In this document: piece after piece, positions 1 to 7,601 of the stretch | Layout: each line of letters starts with the position of its first letter | Position numbering within the stretch: the stretch's first letter is position 1 | Assembly (NCBI GenBank): GCA_947460165.1 | Contig: CANHKH010000005.1 | Coordinates: 1-26,209, forward strand | Length of the DNA: 26,209 bases | Source: Comamonadaceae bacterium | Lineage (GTDB): Bacteria > Pseudomonadota > Gammaproteobacteria > Burkholderiales > Burkholderiaceae_C | Direction: 5' to 3' | The notes under the pieces: model-generated | What the model saw: only the letters and a program-made list of their open reading frames with translations | Told to the model about the DNA's origin: nothing | The model's database searches: none | Translations under genes and position numbers: made by a program

Positions 1-378
1 AAGATAGACCGCATGGACCGCGATGCCCACGGCCGGCCACAGCTGCTGGACTACAAAACCGAAAGCACAGACAAAACCCGCGAGCGCTTGAAAAGCGGCG
101 CCGAAGACACCCAACTGGCCTTTTACGCCGCCTTGCTGGGCGAGGCTGAGTTGAGCGCCGCTTATGTGAATGTGGGCGAAAAAGGCCAGACCAAGACCTG
201 TCCTCAACCCCAGGTGCTTGAACTGCGCGCCCTCTTGCAAGCGGGCATGGTGCACGATATGGCCCGCCTGCACGCGGGCCAGCCCCTGCGCGCCTTGGGC
301 GATGGCCAAGCCTGTGAGTATTGCCAGGCGCGCGGCCTGTGCCGCAAAGATTTTGTGGCGCCAGGGGGGCTGGCATGA
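1..378 (+). CDS. addB: AddB-type PD-(D/E)XK nuclease, C-terminal part (5' end outside window)
   Basis: This is the C-terminal end of the nuclease subunit of an AddAB helicase-nuclease, which resects double-strand breaks for RecA loading. The reading frame is open from base 1, so the gene starts upstream of the window. The visible 125 residues begin at the nuclease core: an IDR (Asp at residue 3) is followed by LLDYKT (Asp18, Lys20), the typical D...DYK pattern of RecB-family nucleases. Near the end, Cys105, Cys108 and Cys114 form C-x2-C-x5-C, matching the C-terminal cysteines of the AddB [4Fe-4S] cluster; the fourth cysteine would lie upstream. The stop overlaps the addA start (ATGA), which implies translational coupling. 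A generic PD-(D/E)XK label would also fit, but the downstream partner makes AddB the best call. Confidence 0.88.
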   Translation, partial: KIDRMDRDAHGRPQLLDYKTESTDKTRERLKSGAEDTQLAFYAALLGEAELSAAYVNVGEKGQTKTCPQPQVLELRALLQAGMVHDMARLHAGQPLRALGDGQACEYCQARGLCRKDFVAPGGLA

Positions 379-3300
379 GTGTCGGCTCTTATGAGCACAA
401 CGGCCGGCCGGTGGAGGCCGCCGCTTTTTACGCTGTGGCCTGCGATCCCAGGCGCAGCGTGGCCGTGGAGGCTTGCGCTGGCGCGGGCAAAACCTGGATG
501 CTGGTGTCCCGCATGCTGCGGGCGCTGCTCGAGCCCGATGCGCGCACCGGCGAGGCCGGCTGCGCGCCCCAAGACATTTTGGCCATCACCTTCACCCGCA
601 AAGCCGCGGGCGAAATGCGCGCCCGCCTGTACGAATGGCTCAAAGAATTTGCGGGTGCCGACCCCGCCACCTTGATGCAGGCCCTGCGCGAGCGCGGCGT
701 GCCTGGCCTGGACCAGCCCGCGCACGCCCAGGCCCTGTGCGACAAACTCAGCGGCCTGTATGCCCAGGTGCTGGCAGCCGGGCGGCCGGTGCAAATTCGC
801 ACCTTCCACAGCTGGTTTTCAGCCTTGCTGCGCAACGCCCCGGTGGCCGTGCTGCGCGAGCTCGACTTGCCCGTTCACTACGAACTCTTGGAAGACGACG
901 GTCCCGCCAAGGCGCTGGTGTGGCCGCGTTTTTATGCCGCCTTGCTGGCCCAGCCCGAGGCACGCGCCGACTTTGACGCCTTGGTGCGCGTCCACGGCCG
1001 GTTCCAAACCGACAAGGCCCTGCAGGCCGGGCTGGACAAGCGCGTGGAGTTTGCCCTGGCCGACGCGGCGGGCGCGGTGGACAGTGCGATTGACTCCATG
1101 GCCCAACAATTTCCTCGCTATGCCGGCATCACCGCGCCGGCCCAGGCCCTGGGTCTGGCGCCTGTGCACGCGCTCTTGGCCAGCGCGGCTGGCGTGCTCA
1201 GCCAGCTCAAAGCCCCCAGCCACGCCGCCTTGGGGCTGGACTTGCAGCAGGCCTTGCTCAGCCAAGATTTAGATGGCGTGCTCGATGCGCTGCTGACCCG
1301 CGAGAAACGCACCCCCCGCAAGCTGGGCAAAGCCCAAGACCATGAGGACGTGCGCCAAGCGCAAAGCCTGGCCCAGGAGCTGGTGGAGCTGTTGCGCCAG
1401 CACGAGGCCTGGGTGTTTCAGCAGCGCATGGCCAGGCTCACCCGCCTGCTGATGGCCGAGTTTGCCAAGCTCAAGCATGAGCGCGGCTGGGTGGACATGA
1501 ACGACATTGAACGCGCTGCCCGCCGCATGCTCAGCGACGAGGTGCTCTCAGGCTGGGTGCAAGAAAAGCTGGACGCCCAGGTGCGCCACCTGCTCATTGA
1601 CGAGTTCCAAGACACCAACCCGCTGCAGTGGCAGGCGCTGCGCGCCTGGCTGGACAGCTATGCCGGCGCCGGCCGTGCGCCCAGCGTGTTTTTGGTGGGC
1701 GACCCCAAGCAAAGCATTTACCGCTTTCGCCGCGCCGAGCCCCAGGTGTTTGTGGCCGCCCAGCAGTTTGTGCGCGATGGCCTGGGCGGCGACGTGCTCA
1801 GCTGCGACCACACCCGGCGCAACGCCCAGCGGGTGATCGCCGTGGTCAATGCCGCCATGGGGGCGGCCGCCGCCGACCCGAGCGATGCCTACCCTGGTTT
1901 TAGAGCGCATACCAGCGCCTCGGCCCAGACGGGGCAGGTGCTGCGCCTGCCCGCCATTCCCAGGCCAGACAAGGATGCGCCCGAGGACGGCCAGGCCGAG
2001 TTGGTCTGGCGCGACAGCCTGCACACGCCCCGTCAGACGCCTGAAGAAACCCTGCGCACCTTGGAAGCGCGCCAAGCCGCCCGCTGGCTGGCCCTGCACA
2101 TGGCGCAGCGTGGGCTGCGGCCCCGCGACCTGATGGTGCTCTCGCGCAAGCGCAGCAACTTGCTGCCCCTGCAGCAGGCCCTGCAGGCCCTGGGCCTGCC
2201 CGCCGAAGTGGGTGAAAAAGTCGCGCTCATGGACCGCGCCGAGGTGCAAGACCTGGTGGCCCTGCTTGACGTGCTGGTCTCGCCCCGCCACGACCTGTCG
2301 CTCGCGCGCGTGCTGCGCTCGCCTCTGTTTGGCGTGGACAACCCGGCTCTCGTGCCGCTGGCCCTGGCGGCCCAGCGCACGCACAGCCCTTGGCTGGCGC
2401 TCTTGCAGGCTCAGCCCGGCAGCGTGGCCGAACTGTCCCAACCCGAGGCCCAGCCCCTGCGTGAGTTGGGCGCGGTGTTGGCGCGCTGGCAGCGCTGGGT
2501 GCAAGAGTTGCCGCCGCACGACGCGCTGCAGTCCATCTATGCCGACGGCGACGTCATGGCCCGCTACGCCGCCGCCGCGCCTGCGGCTCAGCGCCCCGCC
2601 GTGCTGGCCAACCTCAGCGCCTTGCTGATGGCCGCGCTCAACCATGAAGGCGGGCGCTTTATCACGCCCTATGCCTTGGTGCGTGCGCTCAAAGCCGGCG
2701 GCATGGCGGCCCCGGCCACGGTGTCTGAAGAGGCGGTGCGCCTGCTCACCATCCACGGCGCCAAGGGCCTGGAGGCCGAGGTGGTGTTGCTGGTGGACAC
2801 GCACACCCCCGCGCGAGCGTCCGAAAGCATGGGCGTGCTGGTGGACTGGCCGGGCCAGGCGATGCACCCCTTGCGCTTTGCGTTTTTGCTCAGCGAAAGC
2901 CGGCCACCGGCGTGCATTCGGCTGGCGCTGGACGCTGAAAAGCAGGCCCGCCACCGCGAAGAGCTCAACATGCTGTATGTGGCCATGACCCGGGCCAGGC
3001 AGGTGCTGGGTTTGTCCTCCATAGAGCCGGCGCGTGCCAGTGCTGCTGGGCCTGCTTCATGGTGGCAGCGCTTGGAAGACTTGGCCGAGCCTCTTGAGTT
3101 GACAGATCACACGCAGGTTGCCACACCGGAGGCTTTGAGCTCAAGCGCTGCCCCTTCCACCATTTTTCTGCCTGTGTTGCCCACGCTTGCCGAGAACCTG
3201 CGCCCCGCGCAACTGGAGGTGGCCCCCGACAGCGAAGCCTCCCGCATCGGCCAAGCCATGCACCGCTTGTTGGAGTGGGGCGCGGTGGCGCCCGCCCAAG

Positions 3301-3686
3301 TGCAGTCGGCCGCGCGTGAATTTCGCCTGGACGCGTCTCAGGCCGAACAAGCCCGCGCGGCGGCCGAACGCATTTTGCACGGCGAGGGCGCCTGGGTCTG
3401 GCAGACCGAGCAGCTGCTGTGGCACGGCAGCGAGGTGGAACTGGCCCATGCCGGCCAACTCTTGCGCCTGGACCGGCTGGTGCGCCACCGCGACAGCGGT
3501 TGGTGGGTGCTGGACTACAAGTCTGCCGCCCAGCCCCAAACCCAGCCCGAACTGCTGGCCCAGATGCAGGTCTACAGACACGCGGTGCAGGCCTGGCAGG
3601 GTGGGGCGCAGGTGAGGGCGGCCTTTTTGACCGGGCAGGGCAGATTGGTGGAGGTGCCAGAGCCGCCAGCCTTGCCGGCCGCATAA
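375..3686 (+). CDS. addA: AddA: UvrD/RecB-type helicase-nuclease subunit
   Basis: This is the ATP-dependent 3'-5' DNA helicase and nuclease subunit that works with AddB at DNA ends. I chose ATG 375 (1103 aa) because it overlaps the addB stop as ATGA; an in-frame ATG at 321 lies well inside addB and is unlikely. Superfamily-1 motifs are in order: Walker A EACAGAGKT (residues 32-40), Walker B IDEFQDT (about 408-414), VGDPKQSIYRFRR (about 440), LLTIHGAKGLE (about 790) and LYVAMTRAR (about 866). The C-terminus carries a second RecB-type nuclease site, LDRLV then VLDYKS (about 1031-1050). Presence of both helicase and nuclease motifs separates it from plain UvrD or Rep. Its length is usual for AddA in proteobacteria. 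Confidence 0.93.
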   Translation: MSVGSYEHNGRPVEAAAFYAVACDPRRSVAVEACAGAGKTWMLVSRMLRALLEPDARTGEAGCAPQDILAITFTRKAAGEMRARLYEWLKEFAGADPATLMQALRERGVPGLDQPAHAQALCDKLSGLYAQVLAAGRPVQIRTFHSWFSALLRNAPVAVLRELDLPVHYELLEDDGPAKALVWPRFYAALLAQPEARADFDALVRVHGRFQTDKALQAGLDKRVEFALADAAGAVDSAIDSMAQQFPRYAGITAPAQALGLAPVHALLASAAGVLSQLKAPSHAALGLDLQQALLSQDLDGVLDALLTREKRTPRKLGKAQDHEDVRQAQSLAQELVELLRQHEAWVFQQRMARLTRLLMAEFAKLKHERGWVDMNDIERAARRMLSDEVLSGWVQEKLDAQVRHLLIDEFQDTNPLQWQALRAWLDSYAGAGRAPSVFLVGDPKQSIYRFRRAEPQVFVAAQQFVRDGLGGDVLSCDHTRRNAQRVIAVVNAAMGAAAADPSDAYPGFRAHTSASAQTGQVLRLPAIPRPDKDAPEDGQAELVWRDSLHTPRQTPEETLRTLEARQAARWLALHMAQRGLRPRDLMVLSRKRSNLLPLQQALQALGLPAEVGEKVALMDRAEVQDLVALLDVLVSPRHDLSLARVLRSPLFGVDNPALVPLALAAQRTHSPWLALLQAQPGSVAELSQPEAQPLRELGAVLARWQRWVQELPPHDALQSIYADGDVMARYAAAAPAAQRPAVLANLSALLMAALNHEGGRFITPYALVRALKAGGMAAPATVSEEAVRLLTIHGAKGLEAEVVLLVDTHTPARASESMGVLVDWPGQAMHPLRFAFLLSESRPPACIRLALDAEKQARHREELNMLYVAMTRARQVLGLSSIEPARASAAGPASWWQRLEDLAEPLELTDHTQVATPEALSSSAAPSTIFLPVLPTLAENLRPAQLEVAPDSEASRIGQAMHRLLEWGAVAPAQVQSAAREFRLDASQAEQARAAAERILHGEGAWVWQTEQLLWHGSEVELAHAGQLLRLDRLVRHRDSGWWVLDYKSAAQPQTQPELLAQMQVYRHAVQAWQGGAQVRAAFLTGQGRLVEVPEPPALPAA

Positions 3687-3789
3687 TCCACCGCCCCTCC
3701 CAGCCCCGCACTTGGACAAGTTTTTGGACACCCTATTGGCTCCTTCCCTTTTGGCCCCCTCTTTTTTGGCCCCTGATGTGGCAGAGCCT

Positions 3790-5073
3790 GTGTCATCCCC
3801 TTTCGAAGTGGCTGTCATAGGGGGCGGCCCGGCCGGGCTCATGGCCGCCCAGGTCTTGGCCCGTGGCGGCGCCCCTGTTCGGGTGTACGACGCCATGCCC
3901 TCTGTGGGCCGCAAGTTCTTGCTGGCCGGGCGCGGCGGGCTCAACCTCACCCACTCAGAAAGCGCTGACAAGTTCGTCACCCGCTATGGTGAGCGCCAAG
4001 CGCAGGTGGCGCCCTGGCTGACCGAGTTCGGCAGCCCCCAGGTGTGCCAATGGGCGGCCCAGCTGGGCGTGGGCACCTTTGTGGGCAGCTCAGGCCGGGT
4101 GTTTCCCAGCGACATGAAGGCCGCCCCCTTGCTGCGCGCCTGGCTGCACGAGCTCAGACAAGCTGGGGTGCGTTTTTCCATGCGCCACCGCTGGCAAGGC
4201 TGGACCGACAGCGGCGCCTTGCGCTTTGCCACCCCCAGCGGCGAGCGCTGCGTGGCTGCCCCGCTGGTGGTCTTGGCCTTGGGCGGCGGCAGTTGGGCCA
4301 GGCTCGGCTCCGACGGGGCCTGGGTGCCCTGGCTCCTGGCCCAGGGCGTGGAAGTGGCCTCTTTGCAACCGTCCAATGGCGGCTTTGACGTGGCAGGTGC
4401 GGACGGTGGCGGCTGGAGCGAGCACTTCAGCAGCCGCTTTGCCGGCCAGCCCTTCAAGTCGGTGGCCTTGCGCGTGAGCGATTCACGCGGGCGCCACTTT
4501 GAGCGCAAGGGCGAGTTTGTGGCCACCCAAACCGGCGTGGAAGGCAGCCTCATTTACGCCGCTTCCAGCGTGTTGCGCGATGAAATCTTGGCCCACGGTC
4601 ACGCCAGTTTTGAGCTCGACTTGCTGCCCGACCGCAGCGCCCAAGAGGTGCTGGCCGAGGTGCGCAGGCCGCGCGCCTCGCGCTCCATGGCCTCGCACCT
4701 CAAAGGCCGGCTGCGGCTGGACGGCATCAAGTCGGCCCTGTTGCACGAACTCTTGGACAAAGCCGCCTGGCAAGACCCTGAACGCCTGGCACTGGCCATC
4801 AAGGGCTTGCGCGTGCCGCTCAAAGCCACGCGCCCGCTGGACGAGGCCATCAGCAGCGCGGGCGGCGTGCGATTTGAATCCCTTTCGCCCCAGTTGCGTT
4901 TGCAAGCCCTGCCGTGGCCAGACCAAGCGGTGTTTTGCGCCGGAGAAATGCTGGACTGGGAAGCCCCCACAGGTGGCTACCTGCTGACTGCCTGCCTGGC
5001 CAGCGGTCAGCAAGCCGGGCAGGGCGCTTTGGACAACTGGCGCTCGCGCGCCACCACCGGAGTGGTCGCATGA
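3790..5073 (+). CDS. BaiN/YhiN-type NAD(P)/FAD-dependent flavoprotein (TIGR03862-like)
   Basis: This is a predicted cytosolic flavoprotein of the HI0933/BaiN/YhiN group. The N-terminal dinucleotide-binding motif VAVIGGGPAGLMAAQ is clear, and the family signature GRKFLLAGRGGLNLTHSE follows. The C-terminus has FCAGEMLDWEAPTGGYLL, the second FAD-contact region. The physiological substrate is unknown for most members, and I do not assign one. The start is uncertain. The frame is open back to TTG 3712 (453 aa), with GTG 3778 and GTG 3790 as shorter choices; none has a good Shine-Dalgarno sequence. I prefer GTG 3790 (427 aa) because the extra N-terminus is a low-complexity LAPS-type repeat that looks non-coding. 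The stop overlaps the next start as ATGA. The gap from addA is about 100 bp. Confidence 0.85.
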   Translation: MSSPFEVAVIGGGPAGLMAAQVLARGGAPVRVYDAMPSVGRKFLLAGRGGLNLTHSESADKFVTRYGERQAQVAPWLTEFGSPQVCQWAAQLGVGTFVGSSGRVFPSDMKAAPLLRAWLHELRQAGVRFSMRHRWQGWTDSGALRFATPSGERCVAAPLVVLALGGGSWARLGSDGAWVPWLLAQGVEVASLQPSNGGFDVAGADGGGWSEHFSSRFAGQPFKSVALRVSDSRGRHFERKGEFVATQTGVEGSLIYAASSVLRDEILAHGHASFELDLLPDRSAQEVLAEVRRPRASRSMASHLKGRLRLDGIKSALLHELLDKAAWQDPERLALAIKGLRVPLKATRPLDEAISSAGGVRFESLSPQLRLQALPWPDQAVFCAGEMLDWEAPTGGYLLTACLASGQQAGQGALDNWRSRATTGVVA

Positions 5074-5381
5074 TTGTTCGTTTGCACGTGGATGAGTTTC
5101 AGCCTGGCGAGTTTGACTACCGCGTCAGCCACGAGGGCCTGGACTTGTTCACCGACGCGGGCCTGGCCAGCCTGAGCGCCTGCCTGTTGGCCGCCTTGGA
5201 CGGCCTGGGCCGTGATGCCCTGGCGGCCGAGGTCGCCTTCAAGGGCGTGGTCAGCGGCACCTACCCGCTGGACTCCATCGCCGCCATGCCCGCACAAATT
5301 GCCGAGCACGCGCGCAACACCACCGAGGCCATAGAAGATGTGCTGCGCCAAGCGGGGGGCTTGGGGCGGAGCTCAAACTGA
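5070..5381 (+). CDS. conserved-looking hypothetical protein, 103 aa
   Basis: I do not recognise this protein. The start ATG 5070 overlaps the stop of the flavoprotein gene (ATGA), which strongly supports it as a real, co-translated gene. The 103-residue product is acidic and soluble, with no signal peptide or membrane segment. It starts with a beta-like MIVRLHVDEF stretch, has an Ala/Leu-rich helical middle, and ends in a helical, Gly-tailed C-terminus. There are no cysteines apart from one in the central helix (SACLLAAL) and no known catalytic motif. Its last codons and stop lie inside a perfect 7-bp inverted repeat. The coupling suggests a role linked to the flavoprotein, but this is only inference. 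Confidence 0.7.
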   Translation: MIVRLHVDEFQPGEFDYRVSHEGLDLFTDAGLASLSACLLAALDGLGRDALAAEVAFKGVVSGTYPLDSIAAMPAQIAEHARNTTEAIEDVLRQAGGLGRSSN

Positions 5382-5388
5382 GTTTGAG
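5372..5388. terminator. hairpin at the end of the addBA-side genes (weak terminator candidate)
   Basis: CTCAAAC and GTTTGAG form a perfect 7-bp inverted repeat whose 3-base loop is the TGA stop codon of the 103-aa gene. No T-run follows on either strand, so intrinsic termination is doubtful. It sits where the plus-strand genes converge on the minus-strand SRP RNA. Confidence 0.3.
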
Positions 5389-5420
5389 GTGGGGTGAGGG
5401 GGCCATCGCTGTTTTGGCGA

Positions 5421-5435
5421 CAAGTCCCTGACTTG
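5421..5435. repeat. inverted repeat downstream of ffs (possible 3' processing or termination hairpin)
   Basis: CAAGTC and GACTTG flank a CCT loop, giving a perfect 6-bp stem about 36 bases beyond the predicted 3' end of the SRP RNA. It lacks a U-tract on either strand, so its role as a terminator is uncertain. Confidence 0.25.
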
Positions 5436-5470
5436 AAGTGAGCCGCAGGCCCACTGTCATCAAAGAGGGT

Positions 5471-5565
5471 TGACGAGCCTGACCCCGGCACTGGCTCCAC
5501 AGTTAGGGCTGCTTGGTTCCCCACCTGACCCGGTTGGCCGCTTCACCATGCGGGAAGGCCCGTCA
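5471..5565 (-). ncRNA. ffs: small signal recognition particle RNA (4.5S RNA)
   Basis: Read on the minus strand, this segment matches the core of bacterial small SRP RNA. It has GGTCAGGTGGGGAACCAAGC, which corresponds to E. coli GGTCAGGTCCGGAAGGAAGC, followed by the CAGCC arm and GTGCCGGGGTCAGG. The GGAA tetraloop and the asymmetric loop that bind the Ffh M domain are kept, while the two loop-closing pairs are changed on both sides (GG/CC instead of CC/GG), a compensatory change that supports a functional RNA. The ends were set by a 10-bp terminal helix: TGACGGGCCT at the 5' side pairs with AGGCTCGTCA at the 3' side. The product is about 95 nt and would join Ffh for co-translational membrane targeting. 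The gene is transcribed away from dnaX. Confidence 0.9.
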
Positions 5566-5571
5566 GCTTGC

Positions 5572-5577
5572 ATTGTA
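5572..5577 (-). promoter_or_regulatory. -10 element of the ffs promoter
   Basis: On the minus strand TACAAT (5 of 6 matches to TATAAT) lies 6 bases before the predicted SRP RNA 5' end, the right distance for a sigma-70 start. No good -35 is found 16-18 bp further upstream; TTGCCG is present but at 21 bp. Confidence 0.5.
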
Positions 5578-5678
5578 AGTCGCCGCGCGGCATCCCTGCG
5601 GCAAGTGGGTGGGTTTTTCTGCCTTGGGCCGTGGTGTTTGGTGCTGCCCTGCGGGCGCATCAGGCTGCTGCGGCCACT

Positions 5679-5684
5679 TAGAAT
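5679..5684 (+). promoter_or_regulatory. possible -10 element immediately upstream of dnaX
   Basis: TAGAAT (5 of 6 to consensus) ends 6 bases before the dnaX ATG, so transcription would begin at or next to the A of the start codon. No convincing -35 and no Shine-Dalgarno sequence are visible. Confidence 0.35.
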
Positions 5685-5690
5685 GGCCTC

Positions 5691-7532
5691 ATGTCTTACC
5701 TCGTTTTGGCCCGCAAATACCGACCCAAGAGTTTTACCGAAATGGTCGGTCAGCAGCATGTGGTCCAGGCCTTGGGCAACGCCTTGCAGACCCAGCGCCT
5801 GCACCATGCCTACCTGTTCACCGGCACGCGCGGTGTGGGCAAGACCACGGTGTCACGGATTTTGGCCAAGTCGCTCAACTGCCTGGGCGCCGACGGGCAG
5901 GGCGGCATCACGGCCCAGCCTTGTGGCGTGTGCCAGGCCTGCACCGACATTGATGTGGGCCGTTTTGTGGACTACACCGAGCTCGACGCCGCCTCCAACC
6001 GAGGGGTCGATGAAATCGCCCAGCTGCTGGAGCAAGCGGTGTACAAGCCTGTGGTCGGGCGCTTCAAGGTCTTCATGATCGACGAGGTACACATGCTGAC
6101 CAACACGGCTTTCAACGCCATGTTGAAGACGCTGGAGGAGCCGCCCGAGTACCTCAAATTTGTGCTGGCCACCACCGATCCGCAAAAAGTGCCGGCCACC
6201 GTGCTCTCGCGTTGTTTGCAGTTCAACCTGCGACCCATGGCGCCAGAAACCATGGTGGAGCACTTGAGCGGCGTGTTGGCCACCGAGCAGATTCCGGCCG
6301 AGCCAGGCGCGCTGCGTTTGCTGGCCCGGGCCGCCAGGGGCTCCATGCGCGATGCGCTCTCGCTGACCGACCAAGCCATTGCTTTTGGCTCGGGCCGGCT
6401 CGATGAGGTGGGCGTTCGCCAAATGCTGGGCAGCGTAGACCGCAGCCATGTGTTGGGGCTGCTCCAGGCCTTGGCGGCTGGCGATGGCCGGGCTGTGGTC
6501 GCGCTCAGCGAGACCTTGCGCGTCAACGGCTTGAGCGCCGCTTCCACCCTGGAAGAAATGAGCATGGTGCTCCAGCGCATGGCGGTGATGCAGGCCGTGC
6601 CTGATCAGGCCGAGTCCGCCGACCCTGAATGGGCCGAGGTGGCCGCTTTGGCCACCCAACTGCCGGCCGATGAAACCCAGCTGCTTTACAGCCTGTGTGT
6701 GCACGGCCGCGCCGAGCTGGGGTTGGCGCCCGACGAATACGCGGCGCTGACCATGGTGTTGCTGCGCTTGTTGGCTTTCAAAAAGCCCGGCCACGCGGCC
6801 GGCGCTGCCAGCACGGAACGCGCAGGGGGTGCCGTCGAGCCCCCAAAAAAGTCGCCCCCTGAGCCGGTCGTCTCCTCGGCGACCGCCGGCCCCCTTGCCT
6901 TGCCACCTGCCGTGACTGTGTCCGCCTTGCGGCCCACAGCAGTCGCGCCTGCCCCAGTTCTGCCGCCCTGGCAGAGCGAGCCTGAGCACGTGAGGGCGCC
7001 AGACGTTCAGGCTCAGCCCCCCCAACTTGAACACGCGGACCCTGAACAAGAGCCTGCGCCGCCTGTCGGCAGGGCTGGGTCAGCGCCCGCCGCCGCTGAG
7101 GCCCAGGTGCTGGTCTTACCCACCAGCGCGCTGGGCGAGCTGTGGGCAGGCTGGGTGCAGCGCCTTTTGGCGGCCGAGCTCATCACCGCGCTGGTGCGCG
7201 AGTTGGCCATGCAGTCCGAACTGGTGGCCCAGCAGGAGGGCCTTTGGACGCTGCGGGTGGCCAACCAATCGCTGCAGCACCCTGTGAGCACCGAGAAGTT
7301 GTTGCTGGCGCTGCAGTCGCTCGATGCGGCGGCGCCGCGGCAATTGCTGGTCGAGCTCGGCCCGGTTGGCGACAGCCTGGCCAAGCGCTTGGCCGCCGCC
7401 CAGGCCGAGCGGCAGCAACAGGCGCAGCAGATCATCGACAATGACCCTTTTGTGCAGGAGTTGGTGCGTCAATGGGGTGCCCGTGTGGTTCCCGGCAGCA
7501 TCAAGCCCTGGTCGCAGGCCGTAGGCGCATAG
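5691..7532 (+). CDS. dnaX: DNA polymerase III subunits tau and gamma
   Basis: This encodes the clamp-loader ATPase of the replicative polymerase; full-length tau (613 aa) also binds the polymerase core and DnaB helicase. The start MSYLVLARKYRP is the standard DnaX N-terminus. The AAA+ features are Walker A GTRGVGKT (45-52), zinc ligands Cys64, Cys78, Cys81 and Cys84, Walker B DEVH (131-134) and the SRC arginine-finger motif (173-175). Domain III ends near residue 370. A Pro/Ala-rich linker follows, then the tau-specific C-terminal domain (about 470-613). At codon 385 the gene holds an in-phase A AAA AAG heptamer, and a -1 shift there meets TGA at 6860, giving a 390-aa gamma form. ybaB and recR follow as in many bacteria. 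No Shine-Dalgarno sequence precedes the start. Confidence 0.96.
   Translation: MSYLVLARKYRPKSFTEMVGQQHVVQALGNALQTQRLHHAYLFTGTRGVGKTTVSRILAKSLNCLGADGQGGITAQPCGVCQACTDIDVGRFVDYTELDAASNRGVDEIAQLLEQAVYKPVVGRFKVFMIDEVHMLTNTAFNAMLKTLEEPPEYLKFVLATTDPQKVPATVLSRCLQFNLRPMAPETMVEHLSGVLATEQIPAEPGALRLLARAARGSMRDALSLTDQAIAFGSGRLDEVGVRQMLGSVDRSHVLGLLQALAAGDGRAVVALSETLRVNGLSAASTLEEMSMVLQRMAVMQAVPDQAESADPEWAEVAALATQLPADETQLLYSLCVHGRAELGLAPDEYAALTMVLLRLLAFKKPGHAAGAASTERAGGAVEPPKKSPPEPVVSSATAGPLALPPAVTVSALRPTAVAPAPVLPPWQSEPEHVRAPDVQAQPPQLEHADPEQEPAPPVGRAGSAPAAAEAQVLVLPTSALGELWAGWVQRLLAAELITALVRELAMQSELVAQQEGLWTLRVANQSLQHPVSTEKLLLALQSLDAAAPRQLLVELGPVGDSLAKRLAAAQAERQQQAQQIIDNDPFVQELVRQWGARVVPGSIKPWSQAVGA
6824..6890 (+). 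promoter_or_regulatory. programmed -1 ribosomal frameshift site in dnaX
   Basis: The heptamer A AAA AAG (6845-6851) is in the exact phase needed for tandem -1 slippage (CCA AAA AAG in the tau frame). After a shift the codons are GTC, GCC, CCC, then TGA at 6860-6862, so the product ends as ...K-K-V-A-P, 390 residues. Upstream, AGGGGG (6824-6829) lies 15 bases before the heptamer and could act as an internal Shine-Dalgarno stimulator. Downstream, CGGTCG (6865-6870) can pair with CGACCG (6880-6885), and GTCGCC (6851-6856) with GGCGAC (6878-6883) as an alternative. The layout parallels the E. coli dnaX signal, with a longer spacer to the hairpin. Confidence 0.72.
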
Positions 7533-7588
7533 TGCACGGGCCATTTTGGCCACTGGGGCTGAAGGCCTGATTTTTTTCGCATCACCAC

Positions 7589-7593
7589 AAGGA
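7589..7593 (+). promoter_or_regulatory. Shine-Dalgarno of ybaB
   Basis: AAGGA lies 8 bases before ATG 7602 and fixes this start. The 69-bp dnaX-ybaB gap holds a T7 run and GGCC repeats but no convincing terminator. Confidence 0.6.
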
Positions 7594-7601
7594 TTTTTGC
7601 C

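Noticed and set aside
1548..2954. 468-codon open frame on the minus strand inside addA
   Set aside because: It is antisense to a gene with all helicase motifs; the His/Gln/Gly-rich translation has no domain and is typical of GC-rich shadow frames.
5470..6078. Plus-strand open frames across the ffs region and into dnaX
   Set aside because: The segment is explained by SRP RNA on the minus strand, and the frame conflicts with the conserved dnaX frame.
7533..7601. Intrinsic terminator between dnaX and ybaB
   Set aside because: GGCC repeats and a T7 run are present but do not form a stable stem directly before the T-run; the genes are likely co-transcribed.
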